Shown: piece after piece, positions 35,425 through 46,540 of the stretch
How the letters are laid out: every line of letters starts with the position of its first letter
Numbering within the stretch: position 1 is the stretch's first letter
From: Akanthomyces muscarius
Taxonomy: Eukaryota; Ascomycota; Sordariomycetes; Hypocreales; Cordycipitaceae
Direction of reading: 5' to 3'
DNA: 64,000 nucleotides
Assembly (NCBI RefSeq): GCF_028009165.1
Contig: NC_079241.1
Span: 6,448,001 to 6,512,000, forward strand
Made by a program: the position numbers and the translations under genes
The notes under the pieces: generated by a model
What the model was told of the DNA's origin: nothing
Database searches by the model: none
What the model saw: only the letters and a program-made list of their open reading frames with translations

Positions 35425-37002
35425 GAATTGGAGACGCACATGTACAATAGCTGCGCATTAGATTCGCGAATAACAATTGACACTTGAGAGTTGCGCAAAT
35501 GACGTCGTGGTGTGTACTTACGCCTAGCTCGGTGGTTCCATTGGGTAGTAGGAGCCCTAGTCTTGCTTCGATACAAGCTCGTGTATCTCATGTTCGACCA
35601 CTGTCGATTGTGCATATGCAGGGCAGGCCGGCTTGGCTCGGAACTAGAGGGTTCATTTGCGTCCCAAGTACCGCACGTCGTAGTCGTACAGCCGTGCTGG
35701 CAGATTAGTACACACAAATCAGTTATTGTTGGAATTAAGGGCGCGGGACCAATGGTCGCGGCATACATTCAATCGCCTGCTTCAGCGCGAGCTATTGACA
35801 CCACCTGCTCGGCACCCACACACGGCGCAAAGCAAGTCGCAGCTGCCGGACCGCTGCGTCTTCTAATCCAGAGTTTTGTGATGAAACCCGGCCCCCATCC
35901 GATACCTTCCACGAGCTCGAGTAGATGCTCGGCCACAGTTGCGAGAATCTCCCTCCGGCACTGCAGGGATACCGCGTAGACACCAAAACGTTTTCCGCGG
36001 CCCAGACGTTGGAGCACGCTCCGTCTTCTCTGCATCGGGAGTGTCGGGCTTGGAACCTAGAGGTGCCAAGAGCAGCGGCCCCATGTGTGTCCTTTTGGAC
36101 GCGCCAAACTAGACTGCATACCCCTGGCACGATGCAACTCGGAATGTGCAAAAACGTTGGGCGGTCCGCCGTCGGCTCCGGAGGGATCGGGTGGCGATAG
36201 TTTCGCATTGCAGCTAGATATGGGCTGGCTACCCTACACTCTAATCGGCCAGGAAAGTTCGGCACGCCTATGCCGGGTCCTCCGCGGAGGACAGTATAAG
36301 TTTTGAATTTTCCTGGCTTCCGAGGAAATGCACCTTTTTTGGAGTCCATCAATTTCCCTTTTTTTTTGGCTAGTTTTTGTGGAATCGTTGGCCTCGGCAC
36401 CGTTCATCATCTCCAAAGTACTACGCCGCCCCCAGGTGTGGTCTAAAATGTAAGGGTCCTATGTAGTAGGTAGCTCGAATCTAGGGGACTTGTCCATCTT
36501 TTTCCTCACCAAAACGACAGTACACTCCAACTGCAATTGGCTAAAAAGCCAAGCCCCAACTCCTTAGCATCGGCACGTTTTCGCAAGGCCGTTATTTCAA
36601 ATTATAAACTATAGTAGAGCGCAGTTTTTCGGAGGGGGGCGTGCAGATTTGCCAACTTGATACTGCTAGACGCAGCTAGTCACAGCATTTATCGGGCGCC
36701 CTTAGCGGGGGGCGTTGGCGCTATAGGGCTACTGCTTCAGCGGTGTCACCAGCCACTAACAGGAAGGTAGCACACTCCAAGGTACCTAGTGAGGAGCGAG
36801 ACCCTGCACGGAAGACACCCTCATTTGCTCAGCCGTGCCCGTTGAGCAGGGCAGGAGCGGAATTTGCCACCCGGGGCGGGAGCCAGAGTAGAGGCCGCGT
36901 ATTTGACTTTTTCTTCTTTTCCCCATCTCCTCTTGGTGACAAACCCATCTCCTTGCTATGGACACCCGTCCCGTATCAAAGCACACATCATATTGTGCAC
37001 CG

Positions 37003-37023
37003 CGGCGGCGGCGGCGGCGGCGG
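37003..37023. repeat. (CGG)7 microsatellite
   Basis: Seven uninterrupted CGG units in the gene-free stretch downstream of PRE7. Confidence 0.95.
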
Positions 37024-38446
37024 CCAAGAGTGGGGCCGGAGCCAAGGCCTTCCGTACCGAAGGGGCGAGGGGCGAGGGTACTTGGTTGGGCACTTGGGTA
37101 CTGGTACAAGCTGACTCCCAGTACTCACTCTCACTCCATGGGGCTCCATCAGACTCGTCGCTTTTTGACCCTCACCTTGTTTCAGTGGCTCATGTGGGGG
37201 TTTGCACTTGACTACTTGTACTCCGGTACATGTGGCTGGAAACTATTTTCGTCAATGAAATTTTGTTCTTTGCTCTTCTGTCGGCTCTCGGCGATTCTTA
37301 TTTTTCTTCCCTTTCGAGTCGGCTTCTTGGCATGGAAGAGACGGCCGCAAGACCCCGATAATTGTGCCTTTCCAAATGGTATCTGTGAAAGCTCGAGAGC
37401 TTGAAAAGAAAACCAAGCCTCTTTTCGCACACGCCCCCAACCAGCGCTCAGCCTTGCAGAAGGCACCTCCATTCATTTTCAATAGCGTCCTGTCAGGACG
37501 TTTGGACTTTCGGCGACTGTCTATAATATTGTGGCGCTACACTTCTTAAAAAAGAAGAAAAAAAATAGAAAAAAAAAATAGAGGCCCCCCTGTGGCTGGT
37601 CTCTACCCAGTTGTGGCTCAGGCCTCTTGTTAAATACTCAGTACGCGCGTATTGCGTAATGGTGACTCAAGAAAAAGAATGGATGGTGTGGCGGTGCATT
37701 GTGACATCGGAAATCTGATCGAAATCTTGAAATTTGGTATTTCTGAAATTGAATTTCTGTGGCAGGGCAGCCCAGCGGTCGGCAATTTCGGGGTCCAAAA
37801 AGTCAATGTCGTCATAACCGTCTGAGTGGAGGAGGGGGTGCTCCGAGTATCTGTGGACCGCCCTCCTTGCGGTCACTGGTGACAGGCAACGAACGACAAG
37901 GCATCTTGGCCTTTTGAGCTGTCAAGAACAATTTGAAAGAAAATTCAATTGTTTTTTTTTTCTTCTCAATCGGTAGGCCAGTGGTTCAATGGTTCCGCAT
38001 CCCATCTGCGTTTTTGTGTGTATTTTTGTGGAATTGCAGATGGGTTCTGGCCTCGGCCAGTCAGTTCATGAAGCCATGCTCGCCGAGTCTCTCTGACACG
38101 CATATTTCTCGTCATGATTCCTAGACTGTTTACCTAGTACTGGTAATCAAAATTGTGCCCATATCACGATGATGAATCAGAGGAGCGTCGATCCTTTCCC
38201 TGTCATTGCATAACCCCTGCCCGCCCTGCCGTGCCCGTCCCCCTGTCTCTTGGCTGCCATCTACTCGGCATGTACAAGCCGGGGCTCAGCGTTTTGTTTA
38301 ACTCTGAATGATTTCAACTGGCCATCACTGGGTCCGGAGCATTGGGTCCGGCAGCAATCTTTTTGGCACACGTTTTTGTGGCTGCTGGATTCTTTGAAGT
38401 TTGGTTTCTGGCAGAACTGGCAAACCGGGCAATAATCGACAAGGTT

Positions 38447-38464
38447 ACACACACACACACACAC
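38447..38464. repeat. (AC)9 microsatellite
   Basis: Nine AC dinucleotides followed by a short C run, in the same gene-free stretch. Confidence 0.95.
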
Positions 38465-39855
38465 CCCCCGCTTGCCCGCCTACAAGGCCCGGATTTCAAG
38501 GGTCCAGTTGTCTTGGAGGGGGCGTGTCGTCACTCACCCCAGGCTCTGACAGTAGCAGAAGCAGTGAACATGTGCCCAAGGCGCTTCACTCAGCGTTCGA
38601 GGGGAGGGGGCTGCGAGAACAAGGCGTGGGATACCACGATGCGATTCAGTTTTCAGATGGCTTCCACGATGATGATATCATGATCGACACAAACGCCCCG
38701 ATCTTGACCCAGACCTTGGGCAGGATGCGGATTTGTCAAGTTTCGCAACCCAACGACGATGGGAAAGGCTCAAATTCCCTATCTTCCGTGCTTCTGTACG
38801 GCACTGGTAAACGTAGGTACCCAGCATGTCACCGAACTGGTGACCTGCCTTGGCCGTTCTCCAGCCAGCTTGCCAGTGCAGGGAAACCAACGCCAAGTTC
38901 AAACGGTCCGACGGCGTGCCTGCACACTAGTATTTATTCTATATTGTTTCCTCTGGCCAAGAAGCGCTCATTGAGTGACTAGTTACATCGCACGCGTGTG
39001 TCCCCAACAGTCTTCGTCATCAATTCGTCGAGCACGAGACTGGTGGGCGCCGAGCCCATGACCAGCTGCATGCCAGGCAGCATGATGCAAGCTTGGGCTG
39101 ATCTAGGGGTCCACCGCCCAGCACTAGTTATCACGGTCTACTGGTAGGTAGGTCTGTACGGCCAAGCACTACGTCAGGGAGCACTACGAAGCCATCAGCA
39201 TCAGCGATCGACTGTGTCGCGGCGACACGGAAGCGCATGGAATTGTGACCTATGCCCTCCGCATCAGACCTGCCCCTGTCCTGTCGTCTCCGATGCAATC
39301 GAGCCAAAGTCATAAATGCATCCTCAGCCACACAATACATTGTCTCTCCGCCTCCCGCCTCTCCCACGCTCTGGTCATCTCAGACTTGCAGCGCGTAAAC
39401 CGTCGCTCGCTGATCATCCTAGTGCTGTTGAACGGCTGGCATCGGTCGCAGTGTCCAACCCGGACTGTAGTTGGTAACGCCGAACGGAACAGCGGCGCTC
39501 CGTTGACGTGCCAGGGGTTGCATGTACGTGCGTGCACACAAGTCGGTAGCTTATTTTGGTTTCGTTGCCAATCCATCTACCGCTACCGATACCAGTCACA
39601 GCTACCAGCGTCCGCCCAGTGCCTTGCACGTTTTGCTGGCAAATTGGGTTCCCGCTTGGGAAACAACCAACCACAACGACGTTTCTTCCCGAAGAAGCCA
39701 AACCGGCGGCGGCTCCGGGGCAGAGCGAAAATCGCCACCCTGTTTGCCCTGTTATTTCGGGGTCACGAATTGAGTTGACCCTCAAATTCAAGCTGTGGCA
39801 GCGCAAGCCTCCCCGCCGCAGCCACAGGTGTGTCACGATTAAAAGCTGCATGACG

Positions 39856-39887
39856 AAAAAAAAAAAAAAAAAAAAAAACCCCCCCCC
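39856..39887. repeat. A23-C9 homopolymer junction
   Basis: Twenty-three A residues directly followed by nine C residues. It is the longest homopolymer in the window. Such junctions are hard for sequencing chemistry, so the exact lengths may be unreliable. Confidence 0.85.
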
Positions 39888-40281
39888 GAGAAAAGAAGGG
39901 AATCCCTGTACCAAGCATCGGTCCGGCGACACACGTTGCTACTGGTACTGAGTACTGGTATTCATTCGTACGAGAGGCAGACTAAGTACTGGTAGAGAAC
40001 CGGTTTTGCTGTGGCTTGCCTACCTGGTGGAACCTCCAGGAGCAACACCCCCCCCCCCGGTTTTGCCCAGAGACGTTCCTGGATGGGCATGAGTGGCGAG
40101 AAAGAAAAAAGTCAAAAAGGAATATAGCCCAATGAGCGGAAGCGATTGGGCGAATTGGTCCTTTGCGACCCTTCCGCGGCCTGGTGCATTTTTTAGCTGG
40201 TGGAGGCTGTAAAATTTACGGAGTAACGTACCTAGGTAGGTAGCTGGGTACACGCAGTACTATGGGGACGCGCTGCAACGC

Positions 40282-40293
40282 ACCGGTACCGGT
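40282..40293. repeat. Palindrome ACCGGTACCGGT
   Basis: A perfect 12-bp self-complementary sequence in a region dense in GTAC/GGTACC motifs (40250-40400). Confidence 0.7.
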
Positions 40294-42065
40294 ACCTATG
40301 ACGCCCTGCTTACACCACAGCCGCGCGCTGCGTGGGCTGTGGCTGGCCACTGCAGCAGCCAGTACCAGTACACGGTACACGGTACCGCAGTACATGCATC
40401 TGATAATCGCTGCCTTTTAGACAGACGTCGTATTTTTAATAATGGGTAATGTACTTGTCGATTTATGCCATTCACGTTAGTGCCCATCCCATTTGTGATA
40501 CACCTTACACGGCTAGTTGGGACCCGCCAAGATCCTGTTCCCTACATCTTCACCCTGTCTGCTCTACCTACATGCCGACCTCCAATTGACTCCCGTCACA
40601 TTTATTTACCGGGTCTTGTAATTCCATTTTACTTGTTTCTACATATACACCTCCTCATATTCCAGTCGTCGTCATCAGTTTCTATTTGCGTCCTGCCTGG
40701 CGGCGTCTAGGCAGCTTTCACCAACACCCACTTTCCAAACTGCCCACTACAACAAACCATCATTCCCCAATCCATCCATACCCATACTCGCAATTGGCCT
40801 CGCCCTACCCCGTCCTTTTCGCCAAACACCGCGGGGCATACCCAGGCACTTGCTTCTTGGCAGTTTGTGGCAAAGTCGTTTCTGGCCCGGTGCCCATCTT
40901 TCCCTGTTCCTACAACGACTTAAAGTACAACATCCTCCATCCTGGACGCACTACCACAACTTATTCTGGATTCTTGCTAAACCCAAGCTCTTCGGCACTT
41001 GGCTTGGCCCGCCTGGAATCAACTGTAGGTGAACCCCTTTGCTACCTCTACACCTCTGGCCCGCTACTGTGTCACCTTGAGCCGTTGAGAAAAAAACCAT
41101 AGCCTGGCTCCGAAACCAGGGCTTGAGCCGGGGCCGACCGACCATCTCCAACTAAGCAGATCCCACATATTCCCAAGCGCCTATCCCGTCGCCTTCCCGC
41201 ACTTCCGGTCATCTTCCTTCCTCAGGATCTCCGAGAAAGGTCTGCTAACTGCTGCACTGTCCTTGTTTAGACACTAGCTCAACCACACACCTCCCGAGTC
41301 TCTTCTCTTCTAAAGCTCCTTCGCCTTACCCTCTATTCAATTTTTCCTCTTACATCTTTCACGCCTCACCGCAGGAGCTGGGTTGCAGGCCACCTCGAAT
41401 TCCTATAGCGAGTAAGAAACGGCACACCTGTTTCGCTCCTATATCTCTATAGTGGGCTGACATGGGCTGAACAGCCCTACCGGACCATAAACTCCTGCTC
41501 CAGCGCTCGTCCCCAGCGCTCCTCGCTTACAACAGAAAAAACTTCGAGGTACGATTTTCCAGCAATTTAGACTCACTGGGCCTCTCCGCTCAGCCTTCAC
41601 CTCGAAGAATCCTTGGTGGCTGTGGAGAATTCTTGGACGAGTACCCGGACTCGTCGTCGAAAGGCTACTGCGTCCTTCTCAAGCCCCAATTGCCAATTGC
41701 GCGCGACTGGCCCATTGGACGCTCTGTCACACGCTTTTAACCTGTTTCCAACGATTCTCTACATATACCCATCCCACAGAGTGGCAAATCGGCCATTTAT
41801 TAAACCACACTATCGCCAACGATCGTCGTGACTGACATCTATCGTCTAGTCTGCCCGACACCCTCTCCTTAGTCTTGCCAACTTGGCCACTACTCCTCAA
41901 TACCACTCGAATTTCCCCTCATTTCCACAGGAAATCTCTTGGGATCTTTTCTCGCAACAGGCTTTTCCATCGTTCCAGTTGTCGACAGCTTGCGGGCCAG
42001 CATTATCAGCTCTACTTGGGGAGCCGCATCGTCTCTCCCTCTGATTCGGAAAACGACGCGTAAGC

Positions 42066-44118
42066 ATGGGAGACATTTCATCTCCGCAGACTACTTCTAC
42101 GCAAATGGCTGAGCAACCAGCCGACAAAATCACAACCTCAGGACTGGACGCCTCCACCCAAAAGTCTTCTCCAGCAGCAGTATCCTCGCGCCGGCATCCT
42201 CCCATTCTTCGACAATCTTCGTATGGACAAACTGGTCCGCCTTTTCCTGAACAATTCGACAGAAGAAACGTTGCCTCACCCCCAATAGGCGATTCTGGGC
42301 CTTTCAACATGGCACCGATGGCTAGTGCACTGCCTCACGGAGGCTACCAACACCCAGCTCCTCCAGGGGTTTATCGGCAGTACAGCCAGCAGACTTCGCC
42401 GCCAGTCATGCAGCACATGCCTCACAACCCGTACGCCAGCCATCATCCCGCATCAATGATGCTTCCGGGCTATTACATGCAGCAGCCACAAATGCATCAA
42501 TATTACGCGGCAAACGGTCCCCCAGGTCACCACGCACCGCACTCGATGCAAGGTCGAGACAATTCTGGCTACTATCCAGTGCCATTCGTCATGGACCACC
42601 CGCAATCTCCTGGATATTACCCGCAACCACCTCAGTTCCCTGAGCCTAGTCGTCAGCGACCCGACTACATGATGAACCGGCAAAACAGCCAAGGACACAT
42701 TCCACATGAAGGCAGGAATCCACCTCGAAGACCGTCAAACAGGACAACCCGATCTTTTCGAGATCAGACACCACCATCAGGTACGCTTCAATCCGAGTCT
42801 GACGATATCGACAATTGCTAACCCGATAACCAAGTTGACACCAAACGTCAACAACAAAACATGGTCCGTGGACCACCACGCAAACCTCATCAAAGTGGTA
42901 AGGCACAAAAGCCCAAATTTATCCTGTTAAAATCTAACATGTACTGTGTTTGTAGGCCACGCCATATGGATTGGAAACCTCCCACCACAGACTGAGCTGA
43001 TGGACCTTGTGCATCACGTTTGCGAACTAGCTCCAGGACTTCAGTCCCTGTTTTTGATTTCCAAGAGCAACTGTGCGTTTGCAAACTTCAAAGAGGAGAT
43101 AACCTCTGTTGAAGCTCAAAAGGCTATTCATGAATCCAAGTTCCAGTCAGTGCGATTGGTATGTCGACTTCGAAAGAACACCGCGGAAGCAACAGCAGAG
43201 AGCCCGATCGTCATTGCTGCTGGAACAAGCAACCCTTCATCGCCGACACTTGCCGACGACCCACCTGAAGATGCCAAATCCCCTACATTGGAAAAGCTGG
43301 ACCCCCTTGAAGCCTCTGTTGTACGAATGGACCGAAAGGATGCCAACGGAAACGCCCACCGAGATCGATTCTTCGTTCTTAAGAGCCTCACCCGCGAAGA
43401 TCTAGAGCAGAGCGTCAAAACTAGCATCTGGGCTACTCAGTCACATAACGAGAAACTTTTGAACAATGCCTTTCAGGTATGTTACTACCCATTGACTGTC
43501 ATGAACATCACAATACGGCACCTGCTAATTCAGATTTAGACCACTGACAACGTCTACCTGGTATTTTCGGCCAACAAGTCTGGAGAGTATTTCGGATTTG
43601 CTAGAATGACGTCGGAAATCAATCAAGATCCAGACGCCGCAATTCAATTCGCGCCGCAAAACCAAACAGCCGACGAAAGCGACCTACCACAAGCCGTCAC
43701 GACTGAAGCGAAAGATGGCATTCCAAAGGGCCGCATCATTGACGACTCTGCGCGAGGAACAATGTTTTGGGAAATTGAGGGGAATGAAAATGAGGGCGAT
43801 TTTGAGGACGAGACCGACACTCCGAGCAACAAGGAAGCAGAAGAGGCGGACGAGGATATGCAGACACGGGGTAAACCGTTTAACCTCCAGTGGCTCTCCA
43901 TTGCCCCGTTGCCATTTTACCGGACCCGAGGACTACGCAATCCTTGGAACTCGAACCGCGAAGTCAAAATCGCCAGGGATGGAACAGAGCTCGAGCCTTC
44001 AGTTGGGCGCCGGCTGATTAGCTTAATGAATCACAGCTCTAACCCTGGGCAGCCGTCACGTTTTCCGAACGACCCGAGGGGTGCTCCTGCATTCTTTGAC
44101 ACTGGAGGGCGTCAATAA
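42066..44118 (+). CDS. YTH-domain RNA-binding protein with an RRM (Pho92/Mmi1-type)
   Basis: Four exons (42066-42780, 42835-42897, 42956-43476, 43540-44118) give 625 residues; introns are 54, 58 and 63 nt with GCTAAC/TCTAAC-type branch points. Residues 1-255 are Pro/Gln/Tyr/His-rich and probably disordered. An RRM-like domain follows (GHAIWIGNLPPQTELMDLV, then CAFANFKEE). The YTH domain begins near residue 396 (RFFVLKSLTREDLEQSV). Its aromatic-cage tryptophans are plausibly W418 (SIWATQ) and W551 (LQWLS). About 90 residues, acidic and including RIIDDSARGTMFWE, separate FGFARM from LQWLS, longer than in animal YTHDF proteins. Known role of the family: readers of N6-methyladenosine, or of DSR motifs in Mmi1, controlling mRNA decay. 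The preceding long leader suggests post-transcriptional control. Reader activity is inferred. Confidence 0.9.
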
Positions 44119-45477
44119 GCGAACTCGACCTATTATAATGGGAACAAGATTATATGGCTGCTGCAAATTGACTTGAAACACGCTCAAAGCGGCGCAACTT
44201 TGGCAAACCACGTACCTACGAACACGATAATTCCATGGCATCATATCCTCAACTGCGAACACGAGAAACGAGAAAATCACATTGCAAGAACTCGCGAACA
44301 CGACAACACGATTTACATTGTATTAAGTTGAGCCACAAACATGATACACACCTCGCAGCACAAACGGCTTAACACGCGCATTGATTTCTGGCCGGAGTAG
44401 CATAGCACGGGCGAAGCAAGGAAATTAGGCAGGCATGGGGGACTAGGACATTGAATGCGATTTTGGCCTTGAAGCAATCAATATTACTGTTGCATATAAA
44501 AAAAGTGCTCCATCGTGCTACGGCTTGCCGTGCTAGTGAAGTCGATTATTTGCGTGCAGGTCTTGACCCTGTTTGGGGCGGCTGACCACGAGACCATCGA
44601 CGCGAAAATCTGCTGTCCGATCAGTGAAAGTGGTCGCGCTGCTTCGAAACATTAGATCAATGACGAAAGCGAAACACTAGACGTGCATGACGACCAGCGC
44701 CAGACGATGCCAGAATGCTCGTCCAAGGCGTAAAGACGGGACGACGTCAGAATTGAATGTGGCTTGACGGGTGTGGAGGGTGTGTGTCAACGTCTGGCGG
44801 TGCGTTCCACGCCCGCTTCTCGCTGCGCTGTACTGTGATTGACGTGGTGTGGCTGGAGACTTTACAGTGGCTATGTAGCGTAAGCGTAGTGGCAGAAGCG
44901 GGCGAGCTTCATACTGGTACAGAAATGGAGGTCTGGCGTTGAGCAGATCACGGATCGTTTGAAGAGAGGTTGCTCTTTTCGATTGCGAGAGCGTAATGAT
45001 GACGCATTTTCACGACCTTTAGGAAATCGCGATTTTCCGAGGACTTCTTGGCCGCGGAGGGCTGGAAATAATCGACACACCCTGCGATCGCTTTTTCTTC
45101 TTTTAAAAAAAGGCACCTCTCGTCAAGAAGGAAGAGCCGACCAAGGTTTCCACAGGGGAGAACGTGGAACTGTGACGTCACGGCGCCGCTCGAATTGAAA
45201 TTGCCTCTTTGGGATACCTCGTTAGGTAAGCGGGCGGCTGGCAGCCAGAGCTATCCAACCCCGTTTCTTGCGTAAATCGGCGATTCGGGAAGGGGGGAAA
45301 AGCACTGTAGCACGGTGCAGTAGACTCGGCTGGGTGCTCTTTCCAGCCTCGATTTTTTCCAACGTCTTGCTCGGACGACTGCAGACTGCTTCCTCGTTCA
45401 GTACCCAGTACCTAGCCTGTGGGTGCTGGAATCTGCTGGGGGGGCCAAGGGCTAGCGTCATCTCAACGATCTTGGTG

Positions 45478-45593
45478 GAACCTTCCAGCACCATCTACCA
45501 GATTCTAGCGGCTACAGGCCACTGCCAGCGCTGGCCAGCGGTGCTTCGAAATACAACGGCTTTGTAAGTCGCATCTTCAACAAGATTCTAGAA
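45478..45593 (+). promoter_or_regulatory. Candidate heat shock elements
   Basis: Inverted nGAAnnTTCn at 45478-45485 (GAA CC TTC, inside GGAACCTTCC), TTCGAA at 45545-45550, and nTTCnnGAAn at 45586-45593 (TTC TA GAA). Only two-unit matches are perfect; a third unit is imperfect at each. They lie about 220-335 bases upstream of the start codon at 45812 and 60-180 bases upstream of the TATA box, a normal arrangement for an Hsf1 target. Confidence 0.45.
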
Positions 45594-45651
45594 ACCAACA
45601 AACATGACGAAATTCGCCGTCTGCCTGGAGGAGGATTTGTTCTTTCTAAAG

Positions 45652-45657
45652 TATAAA
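45652..45657 (+). promoter_or_regulatory. TATA box of the small heat-shock gene
   Basis: TATAAA 155 bases before the ATG at 45812, downstream of the candidate heat shock elements. Strong TATA boxes are typical of inducible stress genes. Confidence 0.5.
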
Positions 45658-45811
45658 GAACCAGCTTGATTCCCTAGAAGTCCAGATTTTTTTTTCCTTC
45701 ATCACACACTCACAACAAGCTTCAACCACTTCTTCTATCCTCCTCTCTTATATGCACACTTTCCGCGTCTCTCGCAAAGTCCCAAGAAACAACAACCCCA
45801 ACTCCAAAAAA

Positions 45812-46540
45812 ATGGCCGCCTTTTTCCCCCGCACCATCTACAACACCGAGGCTTCCTTTACGCCTCTCTTCCGTCTTCTTGACGACTTTGACTCGTACTC
45901 GCGCCAGTGCCAGTCTCCTTCCAGCACCAACAACACCAATAAGAGCAGCCAGTGCAAGAAGCAGCAGCAGCAGCACTTTCGCAAATCCACTGCCGTCTCC
46001 CACTGGCAGCCCAAGTTTGACGTCCGCGAGACGGCCGACACCTACGAGCTCCACGGCGAGCTCCCCGGCCTCAACAAGAACGACGTGAGCATCGAGTTCA
46101 CCGAGCCCCAGACCCTCGTCGTCCGCGGCAAGGTCGAGAGGACATACTCGGCGGGCACTTCTCCCTATGAAGCTCCCGCTCCCGCTCCCGCTCCTGTCCA
46201 GGAGGCAGAGGCGGAGCCCGCTGCCACTCACAAGGCCACCGTCGCCGATGAGGACGACGTCAGCATCCAGGAGGAAAACGGCTTCGAGGTCGTGAGCGAG
46301 TCCAACAACACGGCGCCCGCCACGCCCGAGACGGAAGCCGCCGCCACCGCGGCCGCCGTGCCCGCCGACAAGTCCAAGTACTGGCTCAGCGAGCGCAGCA
46401 TCGGCGAGTTTGCGCGCTCCTTTAGCTTCCCGGCCCGCGTCGACCAGGACGCCGTCAGCGCCGGCTTCCAGGACGGCATCCTGAGCATCTCTGTGCCCAA
46501 GGCCAAGAAGCACGAGACCATCCGCATCGCCATCAACTAA
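45812..46540 (+). CDS. Small heat-shock protein, Hsp20/alpha-crystallin family (Hsp30 type)
   Basis: An intronless frame of 242 residues from ATG 45812; the frame opens 20 residues earlier at 45752 but the sequence from MAAFFPRTIYNTEASFTPLFRLLDDFDSY is the family start and has an A-rich context. The alpha-crystallin domain begins near residue 70 (WQPKFDVRETADTYELHGELPGL) and ends at the C-terminus (SFPARVDQDAVSAGFQDGILSISVP, then ETIRIAIN with an I-x-I motif). It is split by an insert of roughly 80 residues rich in Ala, Pro and Glu, as in fungal Hsp30 proteins. These ATP-independent chaperones hold unfolding proteins in the cytosol during stress. The promoter has TATA and heat-shock-element-like motifs. 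No intron, as usual for a heat-induced gene. Confidence 0.92.
   Translation: MAAFFPRTIYNTEASFTPLFRLLDDFDSYSRQCQSPSSTNNTNKSSQCKKQQQQHFRKSTAVSHWQPKFDVRETADTYELHGELPGLNKNDVSIEFTEPQTLVVRGKVERTYSAGTSPYEAPAPAPAPVQEAEAEPAATHKATVADEDDVSIQEENGFEVVSESNNTAPATPETEAAATAAAVPADKSKYWLSERSIGEFARSFSFPARVDQDAVSAGFQDGILSISVPKAKKHETIRIAIN

Larger units (their letters stand above)
35425..42065. other. 6.6-kb stretch without a supported protein gene, rich in simple repeats
   Basis: This lies between PRE7 and the YTH gene (both +). The last kilobase or so is CT-rich and probably promoter plus a long 5' leader of the YTH gene; it contains short upstream reading frames, for example the minimal ATG GGC TGA at 41462-41470. 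The rest holds seven CGG units (37003-37023), nine AC units (38447-38464), A23 followed by C9 (39856-39887), an 11-C run (40048-40058), TACCTAGGTAGGTA (40229-40242), ACCGGTACCGGT (40282-40293), and seven copies of TACTGGTA on one strand or the other between 37.1 and 40.4 kb. No open frame resembles a protein family. Confidence 0.55.
44119..45811. other. Spacer and promoter upstream of the small heat-shock gene
   Basis: 1.7 kb with no supported coding sequence. The 5' part is the probable 3' UTR of the YTH gene. The 3' part is the heat-shock promoter, with heat-shock-element-like GAA/TTC units near 45478-45485, 45545-45550 and 45586-45593 and a TATAAA at 45652-45657. Confidence 0.6.

Noticed and set aside
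35792..36400. 202-residue minus-strand frame after PRE7
   Set aside because: Basic, with no domain or codon bias, in a stretch with no matching frame on either side.
37964..38010. Sequence resembling a tRNA gene (TCGGTAGGCCAGTGG, GGTTCAATGG)
   Set aside because: No cloverleaf can be drawn with a matching acceptor stem, and the A- and B-box-like strings are in the wrong spacing.
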